A stretch of DNA of 64,000 bases, taken from positions 101,763,853-101,827,852 of the forward strand of contig NC_133327.1 in the NCBI RefSeq assembly GCF_042186555.1. The letters run 5' to 3'. The translations under genes and the position numbers were made by a program. Shown here one piece after another: positions 22,350 through 34,133 of the stretch; the first letter of the stretch is position 1, and each line of letters starts with the position of its first letter. The stretch is from Aquarana catesbeiana (lineage: Eukaryota > Chordata > Amphibia > Anura > Ranidae). The notes under the pieces are model-generated. The model was not told the DNA's origin and searched no databases. It saw only the letters and a list, made by a program, of their open reading frames with translations.

Positions 22350-22838
22350 AGTGGATGTAAACCCTCACATACATCCAGTGAAGTGAACAGCCTCAGATGA
22401 TACACAGAGATGAAGCAAATCTCCCTATATAAGTTTTACATGTATATCTGCTGTCTTCAGCTTTATATATCCTTTAGAAAGTGTTCTTGGTGTTAGGAAA
22501 TTTCTCTTCTTGGTTAACACTGCAGAGAAGCCTGGGCATACAGCCAAGACAGCTGATTGGAGGAAAGGCACACACTTTCTCTCCTCATAGGCAGAGGAAG
22601 AAAGGAATGTGCAGTTCTCTGCTCTTATACAGCAAGCTGTTTGCTTATCTATTTATAGCAACCTCCTCCAACACACACTTCTATCTCTCGTTTGGGAGAA
22701 CGTGTGAGAAGTTATCAGGCGATAACAGAGCTACAGAGCAAGAGACAGCTATGGGACATAGTGCTTTGGAGAGAGATAAGAAAACACTACAGATATATGT
22801 GCCCAGCTCAAATTTCATGAATCAAGTTTACATCCACT
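22350..22838. mobile_element. TTAA-flanked MITE, 489 bp
   Basis: The ends AGTGGATGTAAAC and GTTTACATCCACT are perfect inverted repeats, with TTAA outside both (22346-22349 and 22839-22842). The interior open frame of 124 codons has no domain. The TTAA duplication points to piggyBac-type mobilisation. Confidence 0.85.
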
Positions 22839-22842
22839 TTAA

Positions 22843-24242
22843 GGCAGCTCTCTAATGGCTAGTAGGTCCTTGGAATGTCAGTGATATACTGTATATATAG
22901 TAAAAATAAGAGAGCATCACAAGTATTTAGTAAGTCTTTATTTGCCTCAAAGAGGTCACAAATAGCACTTGACACATTTCAGGGGCTCATCGGTCCACCT
23001 CCATCTCAGCCCTGAAGAAAGGGGAACTGCTGCACCATGAAAAACATTGGAAACTTTATATGATCTACTTGAGCCTAGAACAAAAAAATAATTATTGGTT
23101 TAGGAAAAAGAGACTGTGAGAAAGTAAGAGAGCAAAGAGTATGTGTAGACAGGCAGACTCAGAAGCAAGTTGCCACTGACTTGCTGAGGCTTGTTTCAGA
23201 GTGGACTTGATTTGCCTTTGAGTTGTTCAAGAAGTTGCTTTGTGTGGGCTTCTAGATTACTTTGAGTTTATTTATAATTTACACTGACTTGTATGGTGAA
23301 TAACATCTGCTTAGAAGCAAACAAACCCATGTACATGACCCATAAAAAAACAAGAAGATGGTAGAGGTGAGGGGAAACATACAGTATAATAGTGAGATGA
23401 CTGAAAAAGATGATCATCAAAGGATTGTGATCTTATGATGAAAGAAGATAAAGTCATCCTGGTTCCAGCTAGGACATCAGCGGATTAGGGAGTGAGCATA
23501 GGTCAGAGTCTCTTACTTCAATGTGCAGGCACTTTATGAAGTTATCTTTCATTGTAGGTTAAGACTGCTTCTCAAACAAAACCTAATTTTCATGAAATTT
23601 AAACTCTAGACAGATATAAAAGATGCAACTTAATGCAGCTGTGTAATAATTAATACTTCAATAAATGTATTTTTAAAATCCAAGCAGCATAAGAAACTGC
23701 ATTTGATTTCACATCAGCCTCTCTGACAGGGTGATGGTGAACCCGCACAAGGAGACAATTGTGTGTGCGGCAGTGCAGAGTGACAGAAGACTGAGCATTT
23801 CAGTATTCTGCTCTTCTTTTCACCCTCCAGTCACAGGCTGGGAGTGAGTAGAAGACCTGTAAATAAATGTGAAACTATAGCAGAAATAATATCAGCTCCC
23901 TGTCCTCAGATAGGCAGAACTGTGTTGTGAAAAGAAACAAAGGAACTGCACTCTTATATCATAAATTACATATCACCATAGTGAATATACAAATAAATAA
24001 ATACATCTTAATGTAAATTATAAAAAATACATAAAAATTGTGAAGTCCATGTATAGAGCCCACACATGAATAACGTTCTTCGTGAGTATGGGAAAGGTTC
24101 CTCTCCACCAGCATGCTGAAACACTATGCACTCACCAGACTTAATTGACCCCTATTACTGGGTGCCAAATTACGCATATGGAAAAATCCAAGATGTCATA
24201 TATGAGGTCACAGGAATGAATTCAAACCGCTGCTGTCATCCA
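22843..24242. other. Unassigned AT-rich sequence
   Basis: No gene or clear element. Near 23020 the text CCCTGAAGAAAGGGG followed by ATGAAAAAC is reminiscent of the hammerhead-like motifs described at 24565 and 58050, but it departs too far from the core to call. Confidence 0.4.
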
Positions 24243-24394
<152 letters not shown>

Positions 24395-24564
24395 TATTCA
24401 AAGCTCCAGTGTTGCCATATAGAGAGGGAGAATAAAGAACACTCTCATGGTGCAGTATTTCAAATCATTTATTTAAAAAAGAAGGTTGTATTGCACAAGG
24501 ATCAGCATGTATTGTATAGAAATCACCGGTTTGCGTTGCACCTGCGTTCCAGCTGACCAGAAAT

Positions 24565-24608
24565 GACTCATCTCAAATGCCACCCAACGCCATTTCGTCT
24601 GACGTCAT
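24565..24608 (-). ncRNA. Hammerhead-like ribozyme motif (degenerate)
   Basis: Minus strand: ACCCC, CTGATGA core, a short stem GTC/GAC, GAAA, a tiny stem-loop, then a U followed by GGGTGG able to pair with the upstream CCCC. The order of parts is that of a hammerhead with very short stem III. The position after A9 is unpaired and stem II is only about 3 bp, so self-cleavage is doubtful. Confidence 0.3.
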
Positions 24609-24689
24609 CAGGGGTTACTGTGTTGTGGGAGATGCAGGTAAACCAGCTCCCATGTATTTATTTAGTCAGCATGTTAGCTGTTTGCCTGG

Positions 24690-25380
24690 CATTCACCCTA
24701 AAAGAAAACTCCAAATGAGGCACAAATTCTTATCGGGCTGAGGTCAGGACTGTGTGCAGGCCAGTCAAGTTCCTCCACCCCAAACTCGCTAATCCATGTC
24801 CATGGACCTTGTTTTGTGCACTGGTCCAAATCATTTGGTGGAGGGAGGATTATGGTGTGGGGTTGCTTTTCAGGGGGTGGGCTTGGCCCCTTAGTTCCAA
24901 TGAAGGGAACTCTTAAGGTGTCAGCATACCAAGACATTTTGGACAATTTCATGCTCCCAACTTTGTGGGAACAGTTTGGGGATGGTCCCTTCCTGTTCCA
25001 ACATGACTTCGCAACAGTGCACAAACAAGTTCCATAAAGACATGGATGAGGGAGTTTGGGGTGGAGGAACTTAACTGGCCTGCACAGAGTACTGACCTCA
25101 ACCGAATAAAACTCCTTTGGGATGAATTAGGGTAGAGACTGCGAGCCAAGCCTTCTCATCCACATCAATACATGACCTCGCAAATGCGCTTCTGAAAAAG
25201 TGGTCAAACTTCCCCATAGACACGCTCCTAAACCTGGACAGCCTTCCTAGAAGAGTTGAAGCTGTTATAGCTGCAAAGGGTGGGCCAACTCAATATTGTA
25301 CCTTATGGACTAAGACTGGAATGCCATTCATGTTCATGTGAGTGTTAAGGCAGCCGTCCAAATACTTTTGGTAATATAGT
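24690..25380. mobile_element. Tc1/mariner remnant, two parts head-to-head
   Basis: 24840-25380 (plus) encodes GGGRIMVWGCFSGGG, LPTLWEQFGDGPFLFQHDF and, with stops and frameshifts, the remaining C-terminal part, ending in CCAAATACTTTTGGTAATAT, a Tc1-type terminal sequence. 24700-24835 reads on the minus strand as FGVEELDWPAHSPDLSPI, the block around the last catalytic residues. The two parts meet near 24835 in opposite orientation. The transposase is dead: several stops follow HKQVP. Confidence 0.8.
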
Positions 25381-25383
25381 GAG

Positions 25384-25535
25384 TTGAAAAATATACAAAT
25401 ATGTAAAAGTGTATACAAAACTACCACAAATGTGTGATTACACAGTGGTGAATGCATATACGTGTAAATATTAAACAAAAAAGTCCACAAATATTGTGTA
25501 TCAGCCACAATGAAGAAATTGCATCAAAATTTGCC
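25384..25535 (-). repeat. Inverted single copy of the 155-bp repeat unit
   Basis: Reverse complement of one unit of 26239-26703, with about 10% visible differences (for example ACCACAAATGTGTGATTACAC). Together they flank 25536-26238. Confidence 0.75.
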
Positions 25536-25911
25536 TGCTTCAATCCAAATGCCTGAGCAGAAAAAATGTACACCACCGCTGTGCTCCACCACCTGTTCAA
25601 GCTGCCTCTTACCTCATGGGAAGACCCCTACAATGGTAAGGTCAGATATAGCCTTCCCAGATCCCTAGGTAATGTCACCGCATCAATACTCCAAAAGACA
25701 CTTGAAGAGCTCAAGGACCAGGGTACACTCCACAATACTATTGCCTTCTGGCTCAGCAAGGGATATATAGAATAAAAACTCTCATAGTGTAGTATACAAA
25801 ACACTTTTCTATTTTATTATTAAAGTAAAATAATTATTGAAAAAGGAGGTGTACTCTAATCCAGTGCACTGAATATAAATCACCTGTTTAAAATCCAAGG
25901 AAATTGCCCCC
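25536..25911. other. Unassigned interval between inverted repeat units
   Basis: A 69-codon frame at 25566-25775 has no recognised domain. Confidence 0.35.
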
Positions 25912-25915
25912 TTAA

Positions 25916-26128
25916 AGTGTAAGCAAACCCCCCTATCATTTTCAGCCAAGGTAACTGCCATATTTGCCTCTGTTAAATCTACAACTGCCATGATGCTGCA
26001 CATGTGATCAGTTATGACACCAGCCATTGGATGGTTTGACAGTTTGGTTGAGAGCACAACCAATGGAAGTGTTAAATTTCCAGCACATGCAGTAAATTAA
26101 CCTGTTTTATGGATGGGTTTACTTCTGC
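25916..26128. mobile_element. TTAA-flanked MITE, 213 bp
   Basis: TTAA at 25912-25915 and 26129-26132. The ends AAGTGTAAGCAAACCCC and GGGTTTACTTCTGCTT are imperfect inverted repeats. The interior (CAGTTATGACACCAGCCA) is shared, inverted, with 30355-30571, so both belong to one family. Confidence 0.75.
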
Positions 26129-26238
26129 TTTAAGCATGGACATCCATAGACCAAAACAGCTAAGATGGCCGCTTGCCAACTTCCGGCATGATGATGTCAC
26201 ATGGCTCCACCCCCTAAAGCGCTTTGTCACATGATACG

Positions 26239-26702
26239 GTGACTTCCTCATCTTTATGTTTTGATGCAATTTCTTCATTGTGGCTAATATACAATATTTG
26301 TGGACTTTATTATTTAATATTTACTTATAAATGAATTAACTAGTGAGTGTAATCACACATTTGTGGTGGTTTGGTATATATATTCACATATTTGTGACTT
26401 CCTCATCCTTATGTTTCGATGCAATTTCTTCATTGTGGCTAATATACAATATTTGTGGAATTTATTATGTAATATTTACTTATAAATTAATTAACTAGTG
26501 AGTGTAATCACACATTTATGGTGGTTTGGTATATATATTCACATATTTGTGACTTCCTCATCCTTATGTTTTGATGCAATTTCTTCATTGTGGCTAATAT
26601 ACAATATTTGTGGACTTTATTATTTAATATTTACTTACAAATTAATTAACTAGTGAGTGTAATCACACATTTGTGGTGGTTTGGTATATATTTTCACATA
26701 TT

Positions 26703-26703
<1 letters not shown>
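26239..26703 (+). repeat. Three tandem copies of a 155-bp unit
   Basis: GTGACTTCCTCAT begins units at 26239, 26394 and 26549. Units differ by only a few bases. The array ends in a TA microsatellite. Confidence 0.95.

Positions 26704-26744
<41 letters not shown>
26704..26744 (+). repeat. (TA)n microsatellite
   Basis: About 20 TA units between the 155-bp array and a Tc1-like end. Confidence 0.95.
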
Positions 26745-26750
<6 letters not shown>

Positions 26751-26866
26751 AAAGTGAGTACACCTCTCACATTTTTGTAAATATTTTATTATACCTTTTA
26801 TGTGACAACACTGAAGAAATGACACTTTGCTATAATGTAAAGTAGTGAGTATACAGCTTATATACC
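26745..26866 (+). mobile_element. Tc1-like terminal fragment
   Basis: ACAAAAGTGAGTACACCTCT then CACATTTTTGTAAATATTTT and GACACTTTGCTATAATGTAA match the terminal region of a widespread vertebrate Tc1-like element as I know it. It is interrupted by the piggyBac-like copy that follows. Confidence 0.6.
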
Positions 26867-27430
26867 CTTTCATGCCTAAGCCTATTTCTGACATTTGTTG
26901 CTTACAAGTTAAAATCTGTATTTTTTGCTAGAAAATTACTTAGAACCCCCAAAAATTATATATAGAATTTTAGCAGAGATCCTAGAGAATAAAATGGTGA
27001 TTGCTGCAATATTTTATGTCACACTGTATTTGCACAGAGGTCTTTCAAACGCAATTTTTGGGGAAAAAGACACTTTCATGAATTAAAAAAACTAAACAGT
27101 AAAGTTAGCCTAAGTTTTGCCTCTTAAAAAAAAATGTTATCACTTTTATTGCTGTCACAAGGAATGTAAACATCCCTTGTGACAGTAATAGGTGGTGACA
27201 GGTACTCTTTATGGAGGGATTGGGGGTCCAAAAGACCCCAAAACTTTCCTTTGCACTTTAAAGTATTCAGATCGGCCAAAAATGGCAATTCTGAAAACTG
27301 TCATTTTTTAAAAAATTGCCGCCATTGGCAGCTGAGTAAACCGGAAGTAACGTTGTGACATGGCTTCGTTGTTTACACGTAGGAGACTCGATCAAAGCCG
27401 TTTCCATCTTCATTCCAGTCTCACTCTAGC
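26867..27430 (-). mobile_element. Second copy of the 5750-6923 piggyBac-like family (truncated)
   Basis: CCCTTTCATGCCTAAGCC is the complement of the right end at 6905-6923, and homology continues through the ACTTTCATGAATT and TCACAAGGAATGTAAACATC blocks and the 27200s (GGGGGTCCAAAAGACCCC). It fades near 27430. The left flank reads TATA, not TTAA. Confidence 0.75.
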
Positions 27431-27824
27431 TGGCTGAAGTGCTGAATCGTGGATCACGTCTCCCGTCGGACTTCTTTTTTTCCTACGCTCAGAGAGTTCT
27501 TTGCCATGAGGTGCCATGTTGCACTTCCAGTGACCAGTATGAGAGAGTGAGAGCAAAACGCCTGAAGCTCAAAAAAGTACATGAGCTTCTTTTTAGGCAG
27601 ATTACAGGCGTTTTACTGCTTTTTACATTGGTGACCTTTGGACCTCAAAATGCCTGTACAAAAATGCCAGAAAAAGCCCCAGAAAAACGAGCTAAAAAAC
27701 GCCTGAAAATGATACGCTCAGGTGTGAATGCAGCCTTATTGATATCATATTGTTGTATGTGGAAACACATGTCAGTGATGAGCGGCAACTGATTACACCT
27801 TTTTTGTATCACCTATTAATTTTT

Positions 27825-27877
<53 letters not shown>

Positions 27878-29948
27878 GTTATTGGTTTTAGTAATTTTGG
27901 TCTTAGCGCAGTGATTTTTGGTTTTGATTCATAGGATTTTATTGTCGTTTATTATATCTTTTATTTTAGATGCCTAATTTGTTATATATAACATTACCAG
28001 AAACGAAAAGATGCCAAAATTAAAAAGTAATAGCCTCTCTCTCATAAGAGACCATGTAAACCACTGCAGCTGTAATAACCATGTTCATAACTGTATACAG
28101 TATTTTACAAATATATGTTTCTGTTCCAGTGCAGGAAAACTTTTGAAATGCATTACAAATTGAAGCTACGAATACACTTTCTTACTAGGTGTAAGGGTAG
28201 GTTTCATTGACATTTCATGCTTGTCAAAGGCTTGGTAGAGTTAAATAGTGAACCCTGTGTGTGCTGAGGACTTCCAGTAGAGGGCAAGCTAGCACAAATG
28301 TCTGTTAAGGTGCAAACAGAGAAATTTAAAAGGATAAAACTAAAATTATTGCTTAGATTTAGAAGACACATAGAAATTCATCCCTAATGTATTTTCCAGG
28401 CACAATTTTCAGCCATTACATGATGATGATGCTTATTTAAATCTTGATGGCTTCTGGTGAATAGTTGGAAACAGTTCCAGCTAAATAACTTCTGTTTAAA
28501 GAGAAATCATCTTAAAGAGGACATTTCTGAGACAAGGTTTAAGATTTTTCTTTCATTTTTTTTTTACTGGGCATTGGGAGTTCAATGTGTATCTGCCAAA
28601 GGATCATTCTGGCAATAGAATGAAATTAACATTGATTTATAGGTATCATCTCACTTCTCAGAAGCATATCGTAGAAATTTTGGCTTAAGTGGTTTAAAAG
28701 AATTATAGAGCCAATATGTATCAGGCTATCCCAACTATAATATTGTATCTCGGCTTCGCTGTTCTGGTATAAGTTATTACTTGTGTATTGATTTTTAAAT
28801 CTCTAGAGCTCAATGCGGATTCAGTGGAAATATTAACTCTGCAGAGTCGACGTGTGGAGATTTCCTCATCACGTGAAGAAAATTGACCTTAAATGGTAAT
28901 AGAAGACGTACCACTATTATATAATTGCTAAATCTACAGTATAGACTATATCATAATATATAGAATGCTGAACCTCTACAACCTTTACAACCTTACCCTT
29001 ACTATAAATGTATTTTTTTTTTATTCCTCAAGTGAATTTATTATTATTTTTATTAAAAACTTAATATTATTTTACAAAGGGATAGCAGTGTGTCTATAAT
29101 TGATCAGAACAAATGTATTGTATTTTCCATGAAATTCCAAATTTTGCCTTTGGTAGAATTTTGCTGAACCTAATTAGGTTAAGTTTATTGGGTGTTTTTC
29201 TTTTGTTTAGAGGTGTAGTTAGTGTTTTTTTTATAGTGTTCTTTGAATTTAAATTATTTTCACGTTGGGTGTTTTTTAAATTTATTTGTGTGCAGTTGCT
29301 TTAAATTTAAATTGTACTTTTTTAAATGTCTATTTTTTTTTTCTATGAAGCAACTTTTAAAAAAAGAACCTTGTGGCTAATGATGGGATTTTTTTGGCAC
29401 AGGAACAGGTCCAAGATATTTGAAAGGAGCTTCTGTAACACTCAGGAGCCATTTGAAGTTTATTGCACTCTTAAAAACAACCATACACAACCTAAAAGCA
29501 TATCTACACCCGATAACAAAAATGTAAAACATGGCAGCTTACCTGTCCTTATGTCTATGTGGTGGCTGCATTCATTTTCTGTTTTCAGGATTTTTCCCTT
29601 ATTTTTATAGCCACCTGATGATCCTGCCATTAACACACTTCCTGTCATAGGGTGACAACAATCACTCCCTGTACTGTATTTGTGGAGAAGCAGCACTGTC
29701 ACCATAGACAGGAATACAGTATCCTCCCCCTCACCCCTTTTCTGTATACAGAGGGTATTTTGTAGTCCTTAGAAATATCTGGAAACTAAGGAACAGATAA
29801 GACTGAAAGGATGGGCAGAAAGTACAGTAAGTTCAGCTACCAAAATTTCTGGCAACAGTTATTTTTGAACTTACTAACAAATATAACAAAACATTTTTAA
29901 TATAGTATTTAACTAAACTGAAAGAAATCGAACCAGAGAAGTTTAATG
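27431..29948. other. Unassigned sequence with a (TA)n microsatellite
   Basis: A (TA)n run spans about 27830-27876. 27560-27735 (AAAAACGCCTGAAAATG, CTCAGGTGTGAATGCAGCC) has the look of a MITE end, but boundaries are not clear. The remainder is AT-rich without supported genes. Confidence 0.4.
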
Positions 29949-29952
29949 TTAA

Positions 29953-30350
29953 AGTGGAACTTTAGTCAAAAAATTAAGTCCTGCTGATTTACTTCATGCT
30001 GACCCCTTTTGCAGGTATAGCTATGTAAAACAATAAAAATATGTGTCTAAACTGTTTAAAATCCAGTAACGCACTGTCTCGCCCTGCTCTGCACATGCTC
30101 AGATGCTCTCTATTTTTAGGCACTTTGCCAAATTTGTAGAGGCCAATCTGCTGACAGCCAAAAGATTTAATACAGCTCAGGGGCTTTGGGCTTCAGCAAA
30201 ATGGCAGCCTCAGGCAAGAAGAATCAGGAATATTGCTGGAGACAATTTACAGCTCACAATTATTTTGGTAGCATCATTAATAATGTGGAATGTATATTTC
30301 TTGCTAAATAACACTATTTTTTATCACGATGTTATGGAAAAAGTTCCACT
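29953..30350. mobile_element. TTAA-flanked MITE, 398 bp
   Basis: TTAA at 29949-29952 and 30351-30354; ends AGTGGAACTTT and AAAGTTCCACT... pair as inverted repeats (AGTGGAACT / AGTTCCACT). No coding capacity. Confidence 0.8.
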
Positions 30351-30354
30351 TTAA

Positions 30355-30571
30355 AACGGAACTAAACCCATCAATTTAACAGTTTAAAAAAAACAGTTAC
30401 ATGCTGGGAATGCTAACTGACATTTGCTTGTGCTCTCAATCAAACTGTCAAACCATTAAATAGCTGGTGTCATAACTGATCACTTGTGCAGCACCATGGC
30501 AGTTGCAGAACAAACAGACGCTCAGATGGTAGCTTCCTGGGCTGAAAAGGATATGAGGGTTTAGTTTTGCT
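30355..30571. mobile_element. TTAA-flanked MITE, 217 bp, abutting the previous one
   Basis: TTAA at 30351-30354 (shared with the left neighbour) and 30572-30575. Ends AACGGAACTAAACCC and GGGTTTAGTTTTGCTT are imperfect inverted repeats. Interior homologous to 25916-26128 in the other orientation. Confidence 0.75.
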
Positions 30572-30575
30572 TTAA

Positions 30576-30870
30576 GGTTCACATACACTTTAAAACTTGA
30601 CAGATGTTCTAACTTTCTCTATTATCTGTAAAACAGAAAAGAGCTTAGCCATGAGTTGGGCTTCCTTGATTTTGATTCCAGCTTAATGTCCACAGAACCT
30701 TTTCCATGTGCTTCAACCAAAGTTAAAATGGAGACAAGGAACTTTATAATTTTATAGCTTTTCTTCTGTCAGATGTTTCAGTGTTCTTAGTTTCTTGTCC
30801 CTTTGTTCTAATCAACAAAAACACAGTGCAGGTGAAAGCATACTAGTGATACACAGAGCAGACGTCTATC
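30576..30870. other. Unassigned sequence
   Basis: No gene or element end recognised. Confidence 0.4.
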
Positions 30871-31137
30871 AGGCTCCATTCATATTTGCGTGTCCTGGGA
30901 ACGCTCACAGAAACACGTGTTTATGCATGCTTTACTGGAATGCATTAAAAATGAGCACCATGCCATTAGTTGTTAATGGCACCCCAAACATGCATTTTTC
31001 CATGCAGAAAAACACACAGTAAAAAACACACACTCACATCAGTAAAGCGGCAAAATGCCCTGTATGTGTCAGGCAAAAATGCACCAAAAACATGCAAAAA
31101 AAGTGAGCTCCTGCTATGCTATATGTGAATGGGGCCT
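30871..31137. mobile_element. MITE, 267 bp, with AGGC(C)CCATTCA ends
   Basis: AGGCTCCATTCATAT at the left matches the complement of ATATGTGAATGGGGCCT at the right. The interior is A-rich with repeated AACAC words. I cannot define the target duplication, so the superfamily is open. Confidence 0.6.
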
Positions 31138-31902
31138 ATGATTTTGCAGGGGCTTTGGTTTTAACGTCATAGGGGAGAAGATCAGGTTGTAAGGTATAAA
31201 AAATAGAAGTACAGCTTGATGGGCAAATTTACCAGCGCAAGCAGTGGTTGTTCATTTACTGAAAAGGTTATTACTGTGGTTAATGTTGTTAAAGATTGGT
31301 TTTGAGTTAATATGAAATCACACCTGCATTTAAAACTAAAACAACTAAACACACCATTGAAATACATATAAGGGAACTGTTTACATGCCAAAGGATTTGT
31401 GTTTCTGCCCATCAAGTCCTGAGGTTTATACTGCCAGAAAGCACAGCCACCTTGGTGACCTGACTTTTCTCAATTGAGTTATGCAAATGATTAGATCACA
31501 TTCCTGCCCCCTTCCTGTAACTGGACAGTGAAGGAGCAGCAACACACTGTTGAGGTCATCTTTCTGCTCTTTCGTCCTGTCAATATATTCTTTGTCAGGA
31601 AATTAGTATGTAGGATACTTGATGGGCTCCAAATACGGCGGCTCCATCTCTCAGTCTGAATGCGGCTGTAAAAGGAACTGCCAAAGGAAGAAAATTCTAA
31701 TTCGGGTAATTGTACTAGTGGCATTTAAACTACATGTAATACAGATTTTTTTGCTGTTTGCTTTCTTTTAATATCTACAGTGACTTTAACTTTTTGTAGT
31801 AAACTAATGATGTGAAATATAGAGTAGGAAGAGCAGACACTACTTGGTTATTACAGTGACGTGGGTCTTAGTATGGAAGTATCTATTATAAGAAAGACAA
31901 AA
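31138..31902. other. Unassigned sequence
   Basis: Short frames only; nothing recognised. Confidence 0.4.
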
Positions 31903-32705
31903 ACAGAAATTCCATAGCTCAACTCACCAACCAGTCTGCCAACTGACCAATTTAACCTGTCCAACAGTCTGCGTTAAAAACAGGGGTTTAGTTAGCACAC
32001 ATTTGCAAACGCATGCATAAGCTGTAAGCCTCTTCATGGCACCCTGTGTATGCTTGCAGTCCTAACACTACTGAATTTATAAGTGTATCCACAATGGAAG
32101 CACATGCATTAAATGGATAGACTGTTGGACAGGTTAAATTGGTCAGTAGGGAGACTGGTTGGTGAGTTGAGCTATGGAGTTTCTGTTTTTGTCTTTCCTG
32201 TGTTTGCCCTCTCATGTGCTCCTTGCTGTGAAGGCTAGATATAGGTGGGGGCAGGGGCCATTTGGTTGTTACTGGTGTAAAATATTGTCCGGGACAAACT
32301 GTACACCTTTGCTGCCACTGTGCTCTTGCTGGGTGTCCAGTGTGTTCCTGTTCCTTTAAGGGGGATTGGGCTGCCTCCAGGCCCACCTGCCCCTCATCTA
32401 TTCCTTTAATGCATGTGCTTCCATTGTGGAGACACTTATAAATTCAGTAGCGTTAGGACTGCAAGCATACACAGGGTGCCGTGAAGAGGCCTTGCAGCTT
32501 ATGCATGCGTTTGCAAATGTGTGCTAACTAAACCCCTGTTTTTAACACAGACTGTTGGACAGGTTAATTTGGTCAGTTAGCAGACTGGTTGGTGAGTTGA
32601 GCTATGGAATTTCTGTTTTTGTCTTTCATGTGTTTGCTCTTCCATGTGCTCCTTGCTGTGAAGGATAGTTATAGGTGGGGGCAGGGGCCATTTGGTTGTT
32701 ACTGG
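31903..32705. repeat. Foldback repeat (220-bp arms) with overlapping direct duplication
   Basis: 31903-32124 and 32397-32616 are reverse complements (CAGAAATTCCATAGCTCAAC versus its complement). In addition 32118-32275 (GACTGTTGGACAGGTTAA ... GGCCATTTGGTTGTTACTGG) recurs directly at 32545-32705. The combination suggests an inverted duplication followed by a direct one. No protein domain. Confidence 0.85.
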
Positions 32706-33285
32706 CATCTAATATAAGACCTTTTCTCATCCTTTCTGACTCCATGCTGCTTGAGGCAGTTGCCATGGCAAAACAGTAAATATAGGTTGAGGAAATGTAA
32801 GATTGGATAGGCTCAGCTTTAATTCAGCATAACATAAAATCCCTGTGAAACCTGATCCTTGCATAACCTCTTTACTGCAGCCATATTCATGTTGTTAGGG
32901 TTGCCATCCATGTGGTATTTTACAGGATCAACCCACATTTCAGTTGGACATTCGATATCACATATTGTCCCTATGAATGAAAAGCAATGAAAGAAACATG
33001 ATTTCTAAATGTAAATAGATATATAAAAGAGGAAATAACAGGAATCAGACATCAGCCTAATTTAGTGGCCCATTGTAGCATGCACCTGGTGTGAACCAGC
33101 CCTAAAAACAGTTTGGCAGGGGCACAGCATGTGCCACTATTAATTCTGCATACTGTTCTGCCTTTATTCCACCTTCTGTCCCTTGTTTTGCCAAAACAAA
33201 TGTGGCAACCCTAATTGTCGAACAGTACACAATTAATTGGTATGGGGCATGGGGCTTTTCAGCATGTTCCAAAGTACTCTAAAAC
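32706..33285. other. Unassigned sequence
   Basis: No supported feature. Confidence 0.4.
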
Positions 33286-33827
33286 CAGTGGTGGCTGGTG
33301 CTCCATTTTGGGGGGGCACACAATACAACCCGTCACTCCCCAGTTGGTTGGTTGGTTGGTTGGTCAGACAGTTGATAACCCCACCCCCGTCCCTATCACT
33401 CGATCATCCATCCACCCACCAGCCCCGCACTTACCCCTACTAGGTTGTGGGGAGCTTCGGATCCTTACTGTATCCTCTCCTCCTCAGCGGCTTCACGGCA
33501 GCTTCCCCTGCATCTCCCCCTGCTCGGTGGCCAATACGGTTGCTTCTTCTCTCAAGCAAATCAGGTCTCAGGGCCCGCTTCCTGATCGGCTGGGAGGAGA
33601 ATCAGGAAGACAATAGCGAATATTAATTTGCTATTGTCACACAACTGAGTGGGCTCTGAGCCCACCCTTTTTGAAGCCAATTAGACCCTCTGGCTCTAAT
33701 CATTTGCTTTGAAGAAGCAAAAAAATCCCCATTGGAATCCATGCGTCCAGCACCCCGCATGTAGTTTATTGGTAGGGCGCATGAGTTAGGGGGGTGACGC
33801 CCCTGCCCCCCTTATTGGCCACCACTG
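33286..33827. mobile_element. hAT-type MITE, 542 bp, with near-perfect 8-bp target duplication
   Basis: It begins CAGTGGTGGCTGGTG and ends TTGGCCACCACTG, giving terminal inverted repeats CAGTGGTGGC. The flanks are TCTAAAAC (33278-33285) and TCTTAAAC (33828-33835), 7 of 8 bases equal. An 8-bp duplication with CAG-type ends fits hAT. It contains a GGTT run near 33341-33364 and no transposase. Confidence 0.8.
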
Positions 33828-34133
33828 TCTTAAACCTTAATGGTTAAAGGTAAACTTTAGTGAAAATTGAGAATTAAACCTTGGGCGACTTTAGAGAGCA
33901 CAGCCTGGAAGCTTACATTTATCACTAAGATTTTCAAGCATTCCCTTTTGTTGGTAATGTGGTGAGCTGAGAACTCCTGGTTGTAATGCAGAAAAGCTGT
34001 TCCCAAACACACCTACTGCGGGCTTTTTGTTGTGTCAAATATGGAAAGCCTGAGTACAAAAATGCCAACTACCTGCAGCAATCATATTCAAATCTGCCCT
34101 GAGAATTTGATGGATAAAGAAGCTAATTTCAAC

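Noticed and set aside
27439..27792. 117-codon frame
   Set aside because: It crosses what looks like a MITE end and has no recognisable domain.
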